Shown one piece after another: positions 55,233 to 64,000 of a stretch of DNA of 64,000 nucleotides. Position 1 is the stretch's first letter, and each line of letters opens with the position of its first letter. A program made the translations under genes and the position numbers. The DNA is from Thioclava sp. SK-1. Its GTDB lineage: Bacteria; Pseudomonadota; Alphaproteobacteria; Rhodobacterales; Rhodobacteraceae. The stretch spans positions 1 to 64,000 of the forward strand of contig NZ_MDHA01000058.1 of assembly GCF_001705665.1 (NCBI RefSeq), written 5' to 3'. The notes below the pieces were generated by a model, which saw nothing but the letters and a program-made list of their open reading frames with translations, ran no database searches and had not been told where the DNA came from.

Positions 55233-56711
55233 ATGGTCTCGCGCGTCATCCCGGTTGATCCGTTCGATCTCGTCATTTTTGGCGCAACAGGTGATCTTGC
55301 CAATCGCAAGATTTTCCCCGGTCTGTATCGGCGCTTTCAGGCAGGGCAGATGCCAATGGAAGCACGCCTGATCGGTGCGGCACGCTCTGACATGAGCTGC
55401 GAAGAATTTCGGGCCCACATCCGTAAATCCATCGATGAATTCGTGCATGAAAACAAGCGCGACCCAAAGATGATCGATGACTTTATCGCGCGTCTGGATT
55501 ATGTGCCCGTTGATGCCCGTGGCACCGATGGCTGGGATGATTTAAAAACCAAAATCGACAACACGCATATCACGGCCTTCTATTTCTCGGTCGCGCCGGC
55601 ATTGTTTGGCGATATTGCCGAACGGCTTGTGTCCTACGGGATTTCCGACAGCGAAAGCCGGATCGTGGTGGAGAAACCATTTGGCCGCGATTTGGCATCG
55701 GCAGAGAAGCTGAATGCCACATTGGCAGAGTTTTTCGACGAAGGTCAGATTTATCGGATTGATCACTATCTGGGCAAAGAGACGGTTCAAAACCTGATGG
55801 CCCTGCGGTTCGCAAATATCTTGTTTGAGCCATTGTGGAATAGCCAATATATCGACCATGTGCAGATCACAGTGGCCGAAACCGTGGGCGTTGGCGGGCG
55901 CGGCAGTTATTATGACAAGTCGGGCGCGATGCGCGACATGATTCAAAACCACCTGATGCAGCTGTTGTGCATGATCGCAATGGAACCGCCCTATCATTTC
56001 GACCCTGATGCGGTGCGCGATGAAAAGGTGAAGGTTATCCGCGCCTTGCAACCGGTTCCGGCACATGACATCGTGCGTGGACAATATTTGGGATATCACC
56101 GCGAAGGCTATGATGAGCCGATGCCGGGCTATCTGGAAGATTGCGAAGATCCCAATTCCAAAACGGAATCCTATATTGCGATGAAGGTGAATATCGCAAA
56201 TTGGCGTTGGACCAACACGCCCTTTTATTTGCGCACCGGTAAGCGGCTGCGCGCCCGCACCAGTGAAATCGCGGTGTTCTTCAAGGAACCGCCGCATTCC
56301 ATTTTTGACGATTCAGAATCCGATGTGAACTGGAAGGCAAACCAGCTTGTCATACGGCTGCAACCCAATGAGGGCATGAACCTTAAGATGATGATTAAGG
56401 AACCCGGCCCCGGTGGTATGCGCCTTGTGCAAGTGCCGCTTGATATGTCTTTCGCCGAAGCCTTGGGCGAAGGCGGTGCGGATATGCCTGACGCTTATGA
56501 ACGACTCATCATGGATGTGATCCGCGGCAACCAGACGCTGTTTATGCGCGGGGATGAGGTCGAGGCTGCATGGGCCTGGACCGACCCAATCATCAATGGC
56601 TGGGAAGAACGTGGTGATAAACCGAAACCCTATGATAGCGGCACGACCGGCCCAGAGGATGCGTTGATGTTGATGCACCGTGATGGTCGCCGCTGGAGGC
56701 ATGTGAAATAA
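55233..56711 (+). CDS. zwf: Glucose-6-phosphate 1-dehydrogenase
   Basis: A 492-residue enzyme that oxidises glucose-6-phosphate to 6-phosphogluconolactone with NADP or NAD. The coenzyme motif is VIFGATGDLANRKIFPGLY (residues ~14-32), the substrate motif EGQIYRIDHYLGKE with catalytic His, and the phosphate region EKPFGRDLASA. ATG 55233 follows AGGGGAG. It is the first gene of zwf-pgl-pgi; pgl starts on the last base of its stop codon. It starts the Entner-Doudoroff route completed by edd and eda 5 kb downstream. Confidence 0.97.
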   Translation: MVSRVIPVDPFDLVIFGATGDLANRKIFPGLYRRFQAGQMPMEARLIGAARSDMSCEEFRAHIRKSIDEFVHENKRDPKMIDDFIARLDYVPVDARGTDGWDDLKTKIDNTHITAFYFSVAPALFGDIAERLVSYGISDSESRIVVEKPFGRDLASAEKLNATLAEFFDEGQIYRIDHYLGKETVQNLMALRFANILFEPLWNSQYIDHVQITVAETVGVGGRGSYYDKSGAMRDMIQNHLMQLLCMIAMEPPYHFDPDAVRDEKVKVIRALQPVPAHDIVRGQYLGYHREGYDEPMPGYLEDCEDPNSKTESYIAMKVNIANWRWTNTPFYLRTGKRLRARTSEIAVFFKEPPHSIFDDSESDVNWKANQLVIRLQPNEGMNLKMMIKEPGPGGMRLVQVPLDMSFAEALGEGGADMPDAYERLIMDVIRGNQTLFMRGDEVEAAWAWTDPIINGWEERGDKPKPYDSGTTGPEDALMLMHRDGRRWRHVK

Positions 56712-57382
56712 TGGATTTTAAAACCTATCCCGACCGCGATGTGTTGATGTTGGCTGTGGCCGATAAAATCGCTAGCCAGCTGCGCGCCACATTGGCCACC
56801 GAAGGCCGCGCCACATTATCCGTTCCCGGTGGCACAACACCGGGGCCGATTTTTGATATTTTGTCCGATCTGGAACTGGATTGGCAAAATGTTGTGATTG
56901 TATTGAACGATGAACGCTGGGTGCCGACCACATCTGAACGCTCAAACACCCGGTTGCTGCGCGAACGTCTGCTGGTGAACAAGGCCGCAAGCGCCACGCT
57001 ATTGCCGCTATATGTCAATGCGCCCGACCCTGACGAACGTCTTGATGCGCTGTCAGAAAACCTGCGCCCTAACCTGCCGATTTCGGTGCTGTTGCTGGGC
57101 ATGGGCACGGATATGCATACGGCCTCTTTGTTCCCGGGCGCCGACAAGCTGAAAACAGCCCTTGATGACGAAGCGCCAGAGCTGATGGCATTGCGCGCCG
57201 ATGCTGCAGGAGAGCCGCGCATCACCATGACCGCTCGCGTTTTGAAAGACGCGATGCATACGCATATCCTGATCACGGGTAATGAGAAAAAAGCCGCGAT
57301 TGAGGCGGCGCAATCTTTGCCGGTCGAACAGGCGCCGGTGCGATGCGTTTTGAACAATGCCACGGTGCATTGGGCGGAATGA
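56711..57382 (+). CDS. pgl: 6-phosphogluconolactonase
   Basis: A 223-residue enzyme that hydrolyses 6-phosphogluconolactone to 6-phosphogluconate. Marks are LSVPGGTTPGPIFDIL, VLNDERWVPTTSERSNTRLL and LLGMGTDMHTASLFPGAD with the conserved His. DM replaces the more common DGH spacing just before HTASLFPG. The ATG shares a base with the zwf stop (TAATG). It sits between zwf and pgi in one operon. Confidence 0.95.
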   Translation: MDFKTYPDRDVLMLAVADKIASQLRATLATEGRATLSVPGGTTPGPIFDILSDLELDWQNVVIVLNDERWVPTTSERSNTRLLRERLLVNKAASATLLPLYVNAPDPDERLDALSENLRPNLPISVLLLGMGTDMHTASLFPGADKLKTALDDEAPELMALRADAAGEPRITMTARVLKDAMHTHILITGNEKKAAIEAAQSLPVEQAPVRCVLNNATVHWAE

Positions 57383-57402
57383 ACCCAAAGCGATACGATT
57401 TT

Positions 57403-57423
57403 GGGGCCGCGCTTTGCGGCCCC
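57403..57423 (+). terminator. Hairpin between pgl and pgi
   Basis: A perfect 8-bp stem GGGGCCGC / GCGGCCCC with loop GCTTT lies 20 bases after pgl and ahead of the pgi RBS. The T tract after it is poor (GTTCAT), so it may attenuate or protect rather than fully stop transcription. Confidence 0.55.
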
Positions 57424-57451
57424 GTTCATAACTGGGGAGACTGACATAATT

Positions 57452-59059
57452 ATGAGCACCTGGACCGCCCTTCTGGAAACCGCCGCAGCGGTAAAATCCC
57501 GTCCCATCCTGGAGCTGTTTTCCACCGCTGGCCGCGCCGAAGATTTCTCGGCGTCGACAGGCCCGTTTGTTTATGACTATTCCAAAACCAATATCGACGC
57601 GGCAACCCGTGATATGTTGCTCTCTTTGGCGCGCGACAGTGGTTTAGAAGCCAAACGCGATGCGATGTTTGCCGGTGCCAAAATCAATGAAACCGAAGGC
57701 CGCGCCGTATTGCACACAGCGCTGCGTAATCTGGACGGCAAGGTCGTTATCGACGGGGCCGATGTCATGCCAGAGGTCCGCGAGACCTATGATCGCATGG
57801 CCGCATTTGCCAATGATATACGCCGCGGCACTTATCAGGCCCAGGGCGGTAAGGTCACCGATATTGTCAATATCGGTATTGGCGGCTCGGACCTTGGCCC
57901 GGCAATGGCGGTGCTGGCGCTGGCGCCTTATCATGACGGACCGGCGTGCCATTTCGTATCCAATGTCGATGGGGCGCATATTCACGATGTGCTGAAAGGT
58001 CTGAACCCTGAAACGACATTGGTGATTGTGGCCTCTAAGACCTTCACCACAATCGAAACCATGACCAATGCACAAACGGCGAAACGCTGGATGGCGCAGA
58101 AAGTGGCCGATCCGGCAGCGCAATTTGCCGCCCTGTCCACCTCGGCCGAGAAAACCGCCGCCTTTGGCATTGATCCGGCACGGGTCTTTGGCTTTGCCGA
58201 TTGGGTTGGGGGCCGTTATTCGATGTGGGGGCCGATTGGCCTGTCCTTGATGATCGCGGTAGGTGTCGAAGATTTCAAAGGCGTCTTGGATGGTGCCGCC
58301 GCGATGGATGCACATTTCAAAGAGGCGCCTTTGGCGCAAAACCTGCCGGTGCTTTACGCATTGGTCGGTATGTGGCACGCACAGTTTTGCAATTATGCCA
58401 CCCGCGCCGTGCTGCCCTATGATCAGCGCCTGTCGCGCCTGCCCGCGTATCTGCAGCAGTTGGAAATGGAAAGCAACGGCAAGCGCGTGTCGATGGATGG
58501 CAAGGATTTGCCGTATAATTCCGGCCCTGTTGTCTGGGGCGAACCTGGCACGAATGGCCAACATGCGTTTTATCAGCTGATCCATCAGGGCACGCGGGTC
58601 ATCCCGTGTGAATTTATGTTGGCGATGGAGGGTCACGAGCCAGATCTGGCACATCAGCACATCTTGCTGGCGGCGAACTGTCTGGCACAATCCGAGGCGC
58701 TGATGCGCGGGCGCTCGCTGGACGAAGCGACCGAGATCATGGCTGCCAAGGGGCTGACCGGCGCAGAGTTGGACCGTCAGGCACGCCACCGCGTGTTCCC
58801 CGGCGCGCGGCCTTCGACCACGTTGATCTACCCGAAACTGACCCCTGAAGTATTCGGCGGCATTATCGCGCTATATGAACATCGTGTGTTTGTAGAGGGC
58901 GTGATTTTGGGCATCAACAGCTTTGACCAATGGGGTGTTGAGCTGGGCAAGGAGCTGGCGCTGGCGCTGGCACCAGTGTTGGAAGGGCGTGAAAGCGGTA
59001 TGGGCAAAGACGGCTCCACACTGCGTCTGGCGGCTTTGGTACGCCAAGCACAAGGCTGA
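57452..59059 (+). CDS. pgi: Glucose-6-phosphate isomerase
   Basis: A 535-residue enzyme that interconverts glucose-6-phosphate and fructose-6-phosphate. Marks are [94 protein letters not shown] with the catalytic Glu and His, and [13 protein letters not shown] (catalytic Lys). ATG 57452 follows GGGGAGA. With zwf it joins glycogen-derived glucose-6-phosphate to both gluconeogenesis and Entner-Doudoroff flow. Confidence 0.97.
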   Translation: MSTWTALLETAAAVKSRPILELFSTAGRAEDFSASTGPFVYDYSKTNIDAATRDMLLSLARDSGLEAKRDAMFAGAKINETEGRAVLHTALRNLDGKVVIDGADVMPEVRETYDRMAAFANDIRRGTYQAQGGKVTDIVNIGIGGSDLGPAMAVLALAPYHDGPACHFVSNVDGAHIHDVLKGLNPETTLVIVASKTFTTIETMTNAQTAKRWMAQKVADPAAQFAALSTSAEKTAAFGIDPARVFGFADWVGGRYSMWGPIGLSLMIAVGVEDFKGVLDGAAAMDAHFKEAPLAQNLPVLYALVGMWHAQFCNYATRAVLPYDQRLSRLPAYLQQLEMESNGKRVSMDGKDLPYNSGPVVWGEPGTNGQHAFYQLIHQGTRVIPCEFMLAMEGHEPDLAHQHILLAANCLAQSEALMRGRSLDEATEIMAAKGLTGAELDRQARHRVFPGARPSTTLIYPKLTPEVFGGIIALYEHRVFVEGVILGINSFDQWGVELGKELALALAPVLEGRESGMGKDGSTLRLAALVRQAQG

Positions 59060-59087
59060 GCACTGAGGTCCAAAGTGATCCAGCGGC

Positions 59088-59146
59088 GAGGCCACTATGT
59101 GGCCTCAAGCGATGCGAATGATCGGCGCCCTGTGCGGGGCGCCGAT
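59088..59146. terminator. Two hairpins between convergent pgi and TRIC genes
   Basis: Two perfect stems lie in tandem: GAGGCCAC-TAT-GTGGCCTC (59088-59106) and ATCGGCGCCC / GGGCGCCGAT with a 6-base loop (59121-59146). Neither has a good T tract; they probably serve as 3' ends for the two converging transcripts. Confidence 0.6.
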
Positions 59147-59162
59147 GGTCAACCGCCCCCGT

Positions 59163-59816
59163 TTACGCGCTGTCCGATCCGGGGGCGCGTGGGGCAGACC
59201 AGCCCCGCCAGACAGACACGATACGTAAGATGACCGTGGCTGCGATACCGATCAAAGCTGTTTCAAAGCCCGGCCAACCCCATTCCCCTCCTGCGACATA
59301 AATTGCAGCCCCCACAAGTGCGGCCATTGCATAGACCTCTTCGCGCAGCACGCGCGGGATTTCCGCTACCAACAGATCGCGCACCGCACCACCGCCTGTC
59401 GCGGTAAGCACGCCCAGCATGACTGCAGGTATGGGCGATAGGCCATAGAGCAACGCCTTGCCCGCACCGGTAATCGCAAACAATCCCAGCCCCAGCGCAT
59501 CAAGCACCATTACCGGTTTCGACACACGCTCAATCCCGTGGTGAAAGAAAAAACCTGTGGCACCTGCCAGCATCGCTGCAACCAGGTAACGGCTGTCGCG
59601 CAGCGCTGCCGGCGGAGTTGATCCCAAAGCCATGTCGCGGATCATGCCACCCGCCAGGGCCGCCGCAACAGCTAGCACCATGATACCAAATAAATCCAAC
59701 CTGCGGCGCACCGCAACGACGGCCCCCGACAAACCAAAAACATAGGTGCCGATCAGATCCAGAATTAAACCCAAACTGGAGACTTGCAACACAGGCGGAA
59801 AGATCCCCTCCATCAT
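59163..59816 (-). CDS. Trimeric intracellular cation (TRIC) channel family protein
   Basis: A 217-residue membrane protein with about seven segments and the two-repeat pattern of the TRIC/UPF0126 (YadS, YicG) family: ALAGGMIRDMALGS in the first half and ATGGGAVRDLLVAEIP in the second. The (G/K)GGxxRD stretch is the family mark. Bacterial members conduct potassium or sodium; the role in the cell is unknown. MM at the N-terminus offers two starts. It overlaps the PIN gene by four bases. Confidence 0.9.
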   Translation of the reverse strand: MMEGIFPPVLQVSSLGLILDLIGTYVFGLSGAVVAVRRRLDLFGIMVLAVAAALAGGMIRDMALGSTPPAALRDSRYLVAAMLAGATGFFFHHGIERVSKPVMVLDALGLGLFAITGAGKALLYGLSPIPAVMLGVLTATGGGAVRDLLVAEIPRVLREEVYAMAALVGAAIYVAGGEWGWPGFETALIGIAATVILRIVSVWRGWSAPRAPGSDSA

Positions 59817-60352
59817 ACCAACGCCTTGCCCAAGCGCGGCAGGCGCGCGCGTTTCAGCAAAGCACGCAGCGGTTGTGACACGCCGGACAGTCGCTCTGCC
59901 GTGGCGCGGATATCCTCTACGATCGTTGCCACGGTTTCGCGATCGTCACTGGCAAATTGCCACAGCAGCCCGTCCGGGTCGCGCCGTTCCAGCCCTTCGC
60001 TTGCCAAAACGCCCCGCGGAAAATCCTTGGCATTCATTGTAACGATGGCTTCAGCCCCGCCGGCAATGGCACAGGCCAGAACATGGATGTCATTCTCATC
60101 TGGCAGATGAAGCCGCGTCTCTAATCCGGTGTGTCGTTGCACCATCGCCGCTGGAAACCGCGCCGTCAGTAGCGCAATTTCTCCGCGTGCAATGACCTCA
60201 TCTGTAGGGTTGCGACGTGCCGCAGCGCGCGCCCATTCTTCAAGTAGACGTTCCGACCAAATCGGCTGAAACATCCCCGCCTGCGCGCAACCAATCAAGA
60301 TTTCGCGTAAAATTGTGGGATACAAGACACAGGCATCAAGACAGAGTTTCAT
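59813..60352 (-). CDS. PIN-domain protein
   Basis: A 179-residue protein. The first acidic residue is in MKLCLDACVLYP, a Glu lies in RLLEEWARA, and the second acidic cluster in LPDENDIHVLACAIAGGAEAIVTMNAKDF, matching the PIN nuclease active site. The C-terminal ~70 residues are an extra region not found in the short toxin VapC. ATG 60352 shares a base with the stop of the methyltransferase gene (TGATG); the longer frame upstream is a shadow. No antitoxin gene is next to it, so it is not a clear toxin-antitoxin pair. Confidence 0.82.
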   Translation of the reverse strand: MKLCLDACVLYPTILREILIGCAQAGMFQPIWSERLLEEWARAAARRNPTDEVIARGEIALLTARFPAAMVQRHTGLETRLHLPDENDIHVLACAIAGGAEAIVTMNAKDFPRGVLASEGLERRDPDGLLWQFASDDRETVATIVEDIRATAERLSGVSQPLRALLKRARLPRLGKALV

Positions 60353-61566
60353 CAATCCAACCGGAAAGCCAAGGATTTCAAATATCCGGTTTCTGCCAGC
60401 TGCGGCAACATCGGATGATCGGCCCCGGCAAATCCGGTGTGCAACAGCTGTGCCGCACGCCCCGCCTTGCCGATACCACGCGTCGATGACGCCCGGAACT
60501 GACCCAGATCCGCCGCGTGCGAACAGGAGCACAGCACAAGATACCCGCCCGGCGCAACCAAGGGCGCGGCCAAACGTGCCACGCGTTCATAGGCCCGCAG
60601 CCCTGCTTGCAGTGCAGGTTTTGCCGGCGCAAATGCGGGTGGATCGCAAATCACCACATCGAATTGAGCGCCTTCGCCGGCCAATGCCTCTAATGTCGCA
60701 AACGCGTCGCCCTTACGGGTAGAAAAGCGATCCGTTGCACCCATCGCCTGCGCGCCCTGCTCTGCCAAGGCCAATGCCGCCGCCGACCCATCCACCGCCA
60801 ATGCCGATTGCGCGCCGTTGGCCAAAGCCGCCAAACCGAATCCGCCAACATGAGAGAACACATCCAACACCCGTGCCCCGCGCGATAGGCTGGCCGCAAA
60901 CGCATGGTTGGGGCGCTGATCATAGAACAGACCGGTCTTTTGCCCGCCCATCACATCGGCCATATATGTTGCGCCATTCATCCGAACCGGCACAGGTGCG
61001 TCGATCCCGCCCAGCAAAACCTCCATCACATCACCCAAGCCCTCCAGTGCGCGCGCCCGACCCGAAGCGTTTTTAACAATCGTCGTCACGCCAGTCACCT
61101 CGGCCAAGGCAGAGGTCATATCATCGACCATCGCATCCGCCCAAGCCGCGTTAGGCTGTATGACGGCCACATCCCCGAAACGGTCAATGATCGTGCCGGG
61201 CAGCCCGTCAGACTCTGCATGGATCAGGCGATAGAAGGGCTGATCAAACAAACGTTCGCGCAGCGCCAGCGCATGTGACAATTTGCCCACCAACCACGCA
61301 CGGTCGATCTGCGCGGTGGCGTCCCTGTCCATCACCCGGCAGATGATTTTCGACAATGGATTCACTGTCACCGTTGCCAATGGCCGGCGCTCTGCATCCT
61401 CCAGCGTGGCAAAGGTGCCCGGCGCCATAGCTTTGGTACGGCGGTCAATCACCAACTCATCGGCATAAACCCAAGGGAAACCGTGGCGGATCGCCCGGGC
61501 CTCCCCCTTGGGACGCAAGCGCACAACGGGACGGTCAGAGCTGTGGTCTTCGGCTTGGGTGGTCAT
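60352..61566 (-). CDS. rlmI: Class I rRNA (cytosine-C5) methyltransferase, RlmI type
   Basis: A 404-residue SAM-dependent methyltransferase. An N-terminal PUA-like domain (RHGFPWVYADELVIDRR) is followed by an EEHEE domain and the Rossmann domain with GLFYDQRPNH, VLDVFSHVGGFGLAAL (SAM motif I) and FDVVICDPPAFAP. The conserved C-terminal LVLCSCSH carries the catalytic Cys region. It is related to E. coli RlmI, which methylates 23S C1962; target identity here is inferred. ATG 61566 with AAAAGGAT upstream is chosen over the ATG at 61596. The symbol is tentative. Confidence 0.85.
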   Translation of the reverse strand: MTTQAEDHSSDRPVVRLRPKGEARAIRHGFPWVYADELVIDRRTKAMAPGTFATLEDAERRPLATVTVNPLSKIICRVMDRDATAQIDRAWLVGKLSHALALRERLFDQPFYRLIHAESDGLPGTIIDRFGDVAVIQPNAAWADAMVDDMTSALAEVTGVTTIVKNASGRARALEGLGDVMEVLLGGIDAPVPVRMNGATYMADVMGGQKTGLFYDQRPNHAFAASLSRGARVLDVFSHVGGFGLAALANGAQSALAVDGSAAALALAEQGAQAMGATDRFSTRKGDAFATLEALAGEGAQFDVVICDPPAFAPAKPALQAGLRAYERVARLAAPLVAPGGYLVLCSCSHAADLGQFRASSTRGIGKAGRAAQLLHTGFAGADHPMLPQLAETGYLKSLAFRLD

Positions 61567-61679
61567 GGCGCACATCCTTTTCGCGTTTCTTCCCACTTAC
61601 AGCCAGATGGCGCGCAATAAAAGCGGTGCGACTGGACAAGATCACATCAAAAGCCAAGTAATTGTATCGTAGGCGTGAG

Positions 61680-61708
61680 TTGCATTGTTAGCGCTAACGC
61701 CATATAGT
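61680..61708 (+). promoter_or_regulatory. Promoter of edd-eda
   Basis: TTGCAT (61680-61685), 17-base spacer, TATAGT (61703-61708). The spacer is filled by the LacI-type operator, so a bound repressor would block RNA polymerase directly. It lies about 75 bases before edd. Confidence 0.7.
61686..61699. promoter_or_regulatory. LacI-type operator in the edd promoter
   Basis: TGTTAGCGCTAACG contains the perfect 12-bp palindrome GTTAGCGCTAAC with central CG, the shape of LacI/GalR-family sites. It matches the zwf operator except at the two positions in the right half. Confidence 0.75.
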
Positions 61709-61782
61709 TACTTTCAAATGGCCAGCCAAGGCAAGTTTGCCCGGCTGGAGCTACGCAACCGCGAACAGATCGAAAGCCAGCC

Positions 61783-63603
61783 ATGTCCGATATTGCCGCA
61801 CCGCTTAATTCCACCATCGCCCGCATTACGGACCGTATTCGGGAACGATCCAAGGGGCTGCGCGGCGATTACCTTGCCCGCATCAATGAGGCGGCATCGA
61901 ATGGCCCTGCCCGTGCGCACCTGACCTGCGGCAATCAGGCCCATGCCTATGCTGCAATGGGCGATCAAAAGGCAATGCTGGCAGAAGGTCGCGCGCCCAA
62001 TATCGGCATCATAACCGCCTATAATGATATGCTGTCGGCACATCAGCCCTATGAAACATTTCCACAGCTGATCAAGAAAGCCGCAGCAGAGGCAGGTGCG
62101 ACAGCACAAGTCGCCGGCGGAGTTCCCGCGATGTGCGACGGCGTGACCCAAGGCCAACCGGGGATGGAGCTGTCGTTATTCTCGCGCGATGTGATCGCAA
62201 TGGCTGCGGCGATTGGGCTAACGCATAATACGTTTGATTCCGCGCTATATCTGGGTGTGTGCGATAAAATCGTGCCCGGGCTGATTATGGCAGCGGCGAC
62301 ATTTGGTCATATCCCGGCGGTATTCATTCCTGCGGGTCCGATGACCTCGGGCCTGCCCAATGATGAAAAATCCAAGGTGCGTCAGCAATTTGCAACCGGC
62401 GAAGTGGGCCGAGATGAGCTGATGAAGGCCGAGATGGCGTCGTATCACGGGCCGGGCACCTGCACATTCTATGGCACGGCCAATACCAATCAGATGTTGA
62501 TGGAATTCATGGGCCTGCATCTGCCCGGTGCATCCTTCGTCACGCCCGGGACGCCGCTGCGCGAGGCGCTGACCGTGGCCGGTGCGAAACGCGCCGCCGA
62601 AATCACCGCCCTTGGCAATGATTTCCGCCCAGCCGGTGAAATTTTGGACGAACGCGCCTTTGTGAACGGGCTTGTCGGGCTGATGGCGACGGGGGGGTCG
62701 ACCAACCTGGTGCTGCATCTGCCGGCAATGGCCCGCGCGGCCGGGATCGTGCTGGATCTGGAAGATTTTGACGAGATCTCCTCGGTCGTGCCGCTGATGG
62801 CAAAGGTTTATCCTAACGGATTGGCCGATGTGAATCACTTCCACGCGGCAGGCGGTTTGCAATTCATGATCCGTGATTTGCTAAAGAACGGCCTGTTAAA
62901 TCCCGATGCAAAGACCGTGGCTGGGGATGGCATGTCGCTTTATGCCAATGAGCCCAAGTTGCGCGACGGTCAGGTGGTCTGGGAGGATGGCCCAGAAGAA
63001 ACGCTGAATGACAAGATCCTGCGCCCTGCCGCAACCGGTTTTGCCAAAACCGGTGGGTTGAAACAATTGGCAGGCAATCTTGGCCGTGGCGTGATCAAGA
63101 TCTCGGCGGTGGCAGAAGAACACCGGCTGGTCGAAGCCAAATGCCGGGTCTTCAGCGATCAGGGCGCGGTAAAGACCGCCTTCCAAAACGGCGAATTCAC
63201 CGAAGACACGATTGTTGTCGTGCGCTTCCAAGGCCCATCGGCCAATGGTATGCCGGAGCTGCATTCGCTCACTCCGGTGCTGTCGATCTTGCAAGGGCGC
63301 GGGCTGAAAGTGGCACTTGTCACTGATGGCCGTATGTCGGGCGCATCGGGTAAAGTTCCAGCTGCAATCCATGTCGCGCCCGAGGCGGCGAATGGGGGCC
63401 CATTGGCAAAGCTGCGCGATGGGGATCTGGTGCGTCTGGACGCAGAGGCCGGGGTGCTGACCTGCCTGTCGGCCGATCTGGACAGCCGCGAGGCAATCGT
63501 GCCAGATTTGACCGGCAATCATTTCGGCCTTGGCCGAGAGCTATTCGCAGCCTTCCGCGCCCAAGTGGGCAATTCCACCGAAGGCGCCGCAGTGGCCGTA
63601 TAA
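61783..63603 (+). CDS. edd: Phosphogluconate dehydratase
   Basis: A 606-residue Fe-S dehydratase of the IlvD/Edd family that turns 6-phosphogluconate into 2-keto-3-deoxy-6-phosphogluconate. Marks are [41 protein letters not shown] (cluster Cys) and [21 protein letters not shown]; the C-terminal [19 protein letters not shown] is also present. ATG 61783 is used; RBS is weak (GAAAG). It is followed by eda 104 bases downstream and commits glucose to the Entner-Doudoroff route. Confidence 0.97.
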   Translation: MSDIAAPLNSTIARITDRIRERSKGLRGDYLARINEAASNGPARAHLTCGNQAHAYAAMGDQKAMLAEGRAPNIGIITAYNDMLSAHQPYETFPQLIKKAAAEAGATAQVAGGVPAMCDGVTQGQPGMELSLFSRDVIAMAAAIGLTHNTFDSALYLGVCDKIVPGLIMAAATFGHIPAVFIPAGPMTSGLPNDEKSKVRQQFATGEVGRDELMKAEMASYHGPGTCTFYGTANTNQMLMEFMGLHLPGASFVTPGTPLREALTVAGAKRAAEITALGNDFRPAGEILDERAFVNGLVGLMATGGSTNLVLHLPAMARAAGIVLDLEDFDEISSVVPLMAKVYPNGLADVNHFHAAGGLQFMIRDLLKNGLLNPDAKTVAGDGMSLYANEPKLRDGQVVWEDGPEETLNDKILRPAATGFAKTGGLKQLAGNLGRGVIKISAVAEEHRLVEAKCRVFSDQGAVKTAFQNGEFTEDTIVVVRFQGPSANGMPELHSLTPVLSILQGRGLKVALVTDGRMSGASGKVPAAIHVAPEAANGGPLAKLRDGDLVRLDAEAGVLTCLSADLDSREAIVPDLTGNHFGLGRELFAAFRAQVGNSTEGAAVAV

Positions 63604-63608
63604 TACAA

Positions 63609-63656
63609 CTTTGGGCGCTGCACGCCGGGGGATGGCCCCGCCTGCAACGCCCAAAG
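63609..63656 (+). repeat. Inverted repeat in the edd-eda gap
   Basis: CTTTGGGCG (63609-63617) and CGCCCAAAG (63648-63656) are perfect inverted repeats, with GC-rich inner sequence that can also pair. The RNA hairpin may set different levels of edd and eda or protect the 3' end of edd RNA. No T tract follows. Confidence 0.6.
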
Positions 63657-63707
63657 AAATTCAATAAGCCGCCTATCGCGCGGCCCGATCCAAATCAGAG
63701 GTATTCG

Positions 63708-64000
63708 ATGACGCCCGCAGATCAGTCCAAAGCCGCCCGCGCAATTTGCGAACTTGCCCCGATTGTTCCGGTGATTGTGGTGCGCGATGTCGCCCATGCC
63801 AACCCATTGGCCACGGCGCTTGTCAAAGGTGGGTTGCCCGCGCTGGAGGTCACGCTGCGGTCCGATTGTGCCTTGGATGCCATCCGTGCAATGGCCGATG
63901 TTGAAGGCGGCGTTGTGGGGGCAGGCACGCTGCTGACACCTGCCGATGTCAAGGCCGCCAAGGCAGCGGGCGCGAAATTCGGCGTCAGCCCCGGCGTCAC
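63708..64000 (+). CDS. eda: KDPG/KHG aldolase, N-terminal part (cut by window end)
   Basis: The first 97 residues of an aldolase that splits 2-keto-3-deoxy-6-phosphogluconate into pyruvate and glyceraldehyde-3-phosphate. Marks are APIVPVIVVRDVAHANPLA, GGLPALEVTLRSD with the catalytic Glu, and VVGAGTLLTPADVKAAKAAGAKFGVSPG. The Schiff-base Lys should follow just past the window end. ATG 63708 follows AGAGGT. It is the last gene of edd-eda. Confidence 0.95.
   Translation, partial: MTPADQSKAARAICELAPIVPVIVVRDVAHANPLATALVKGGLPALEVTLRSDCALDAIRAMADVEGGVVGAGTLLTPADVKAAKAAGAKFGVSPGV

Noticed and set aside
59813-60352. PIN protein as a VapC toxin of a toxin-antitoxin pair
   Set aside because: No small antitoxin gene precedes it; its start overlaps the methyltransferase gene and it carries a long C-terminal extension.

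Overview
The window looks like a chromosomal segment of an alphaproteobacterium, most likely a Rhodobacteraceae (Rhodobacter/Roseobacter-type) species. The reasons are a circularly permuted two-piece tmRNA gene whose tag reads ANDNRAPVALAA, an alphaproteobacterial-type SspB, a class II DAHP synthase, a complete Entner-Doudoroff gene set, a GlxA-type regulator with an acidic tail, and an ExaA/PedH quinoprotein locus. No PQQ biosynthesis genes, tRNA, rRNA or CRISPR array were seen.

Layout. 0-1.5 kb: IS graveyard (frameshifted IS3-family transposase end, heavily decayed IS5-family transposase) followed by an H-NS-like gene. 1.6-13 kb: PQQ alcohol oxidation locus. It holds an ExaA/PedH-type dehydrogenase with the extra Asp typical of lanthanide enzymes, a Sel1-like secreted protein, a five-gene translationally coupled set (type I periplasmic binding protein, beta-propeller, small secreted protein, ABC ATPase, ABC-2 permease), cytochrome c-550 PedF, a MoxJ/XoxJ-like binding protein, and a convergent NosR-like/ApbE pair. 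13-26 kb: glycogen operon glgP-glgB-glgC-glgA-glgX-pgm with a divergent GH13 alpha-glucosidase. 26-35.6 kb: housekeeping genes (soluble PhoR-like kinase, gamma carbonic anhydrase, gmk, yicC, PAS protein, class II DAHP synthase, GlxA-family regulator, guaA, ndk). 35.9-42 kb: permuted ssrA, SnoaL-like protein, ChrA, SspB, fumC, transglutaminase-like protein, rsgA. 42-46 kb: siderophore ABC importer. 46-51 kb: RND efflux pair. 51-55 kb: HNH protein, a possible small RNA, esterase, AlkA-type glycosylase, MFS transporter, DUF2478 protein. 55-64 kb: zwf-pgl-pgi and edd-eda, separated by a minus-strand TRIC/PIN/rlmI block.

How the parts fit. Glycogen synthesis and breakdown (glg, pgm) feed glucose-6-phosphate to pgi and zwf. 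zwf, pgl, edd and eda form the whole Entner-Doudoroff route. The zwf and edd promoter regions carry nearly identical LacI-type operators (TGTTAGCGCTATCA and TGTTAGCGCTAACG), which points to one regulator encoded outside the window. The PQQ locus would oxidise alcohols in the periplasm and pass electrons to PedF; the roles of its exporter-like ABC set and of the NosR/ApbE pair are not settled. ssrA and sspB, which act together in tagging and ClpXP delivery, lie about 2 kb apart.
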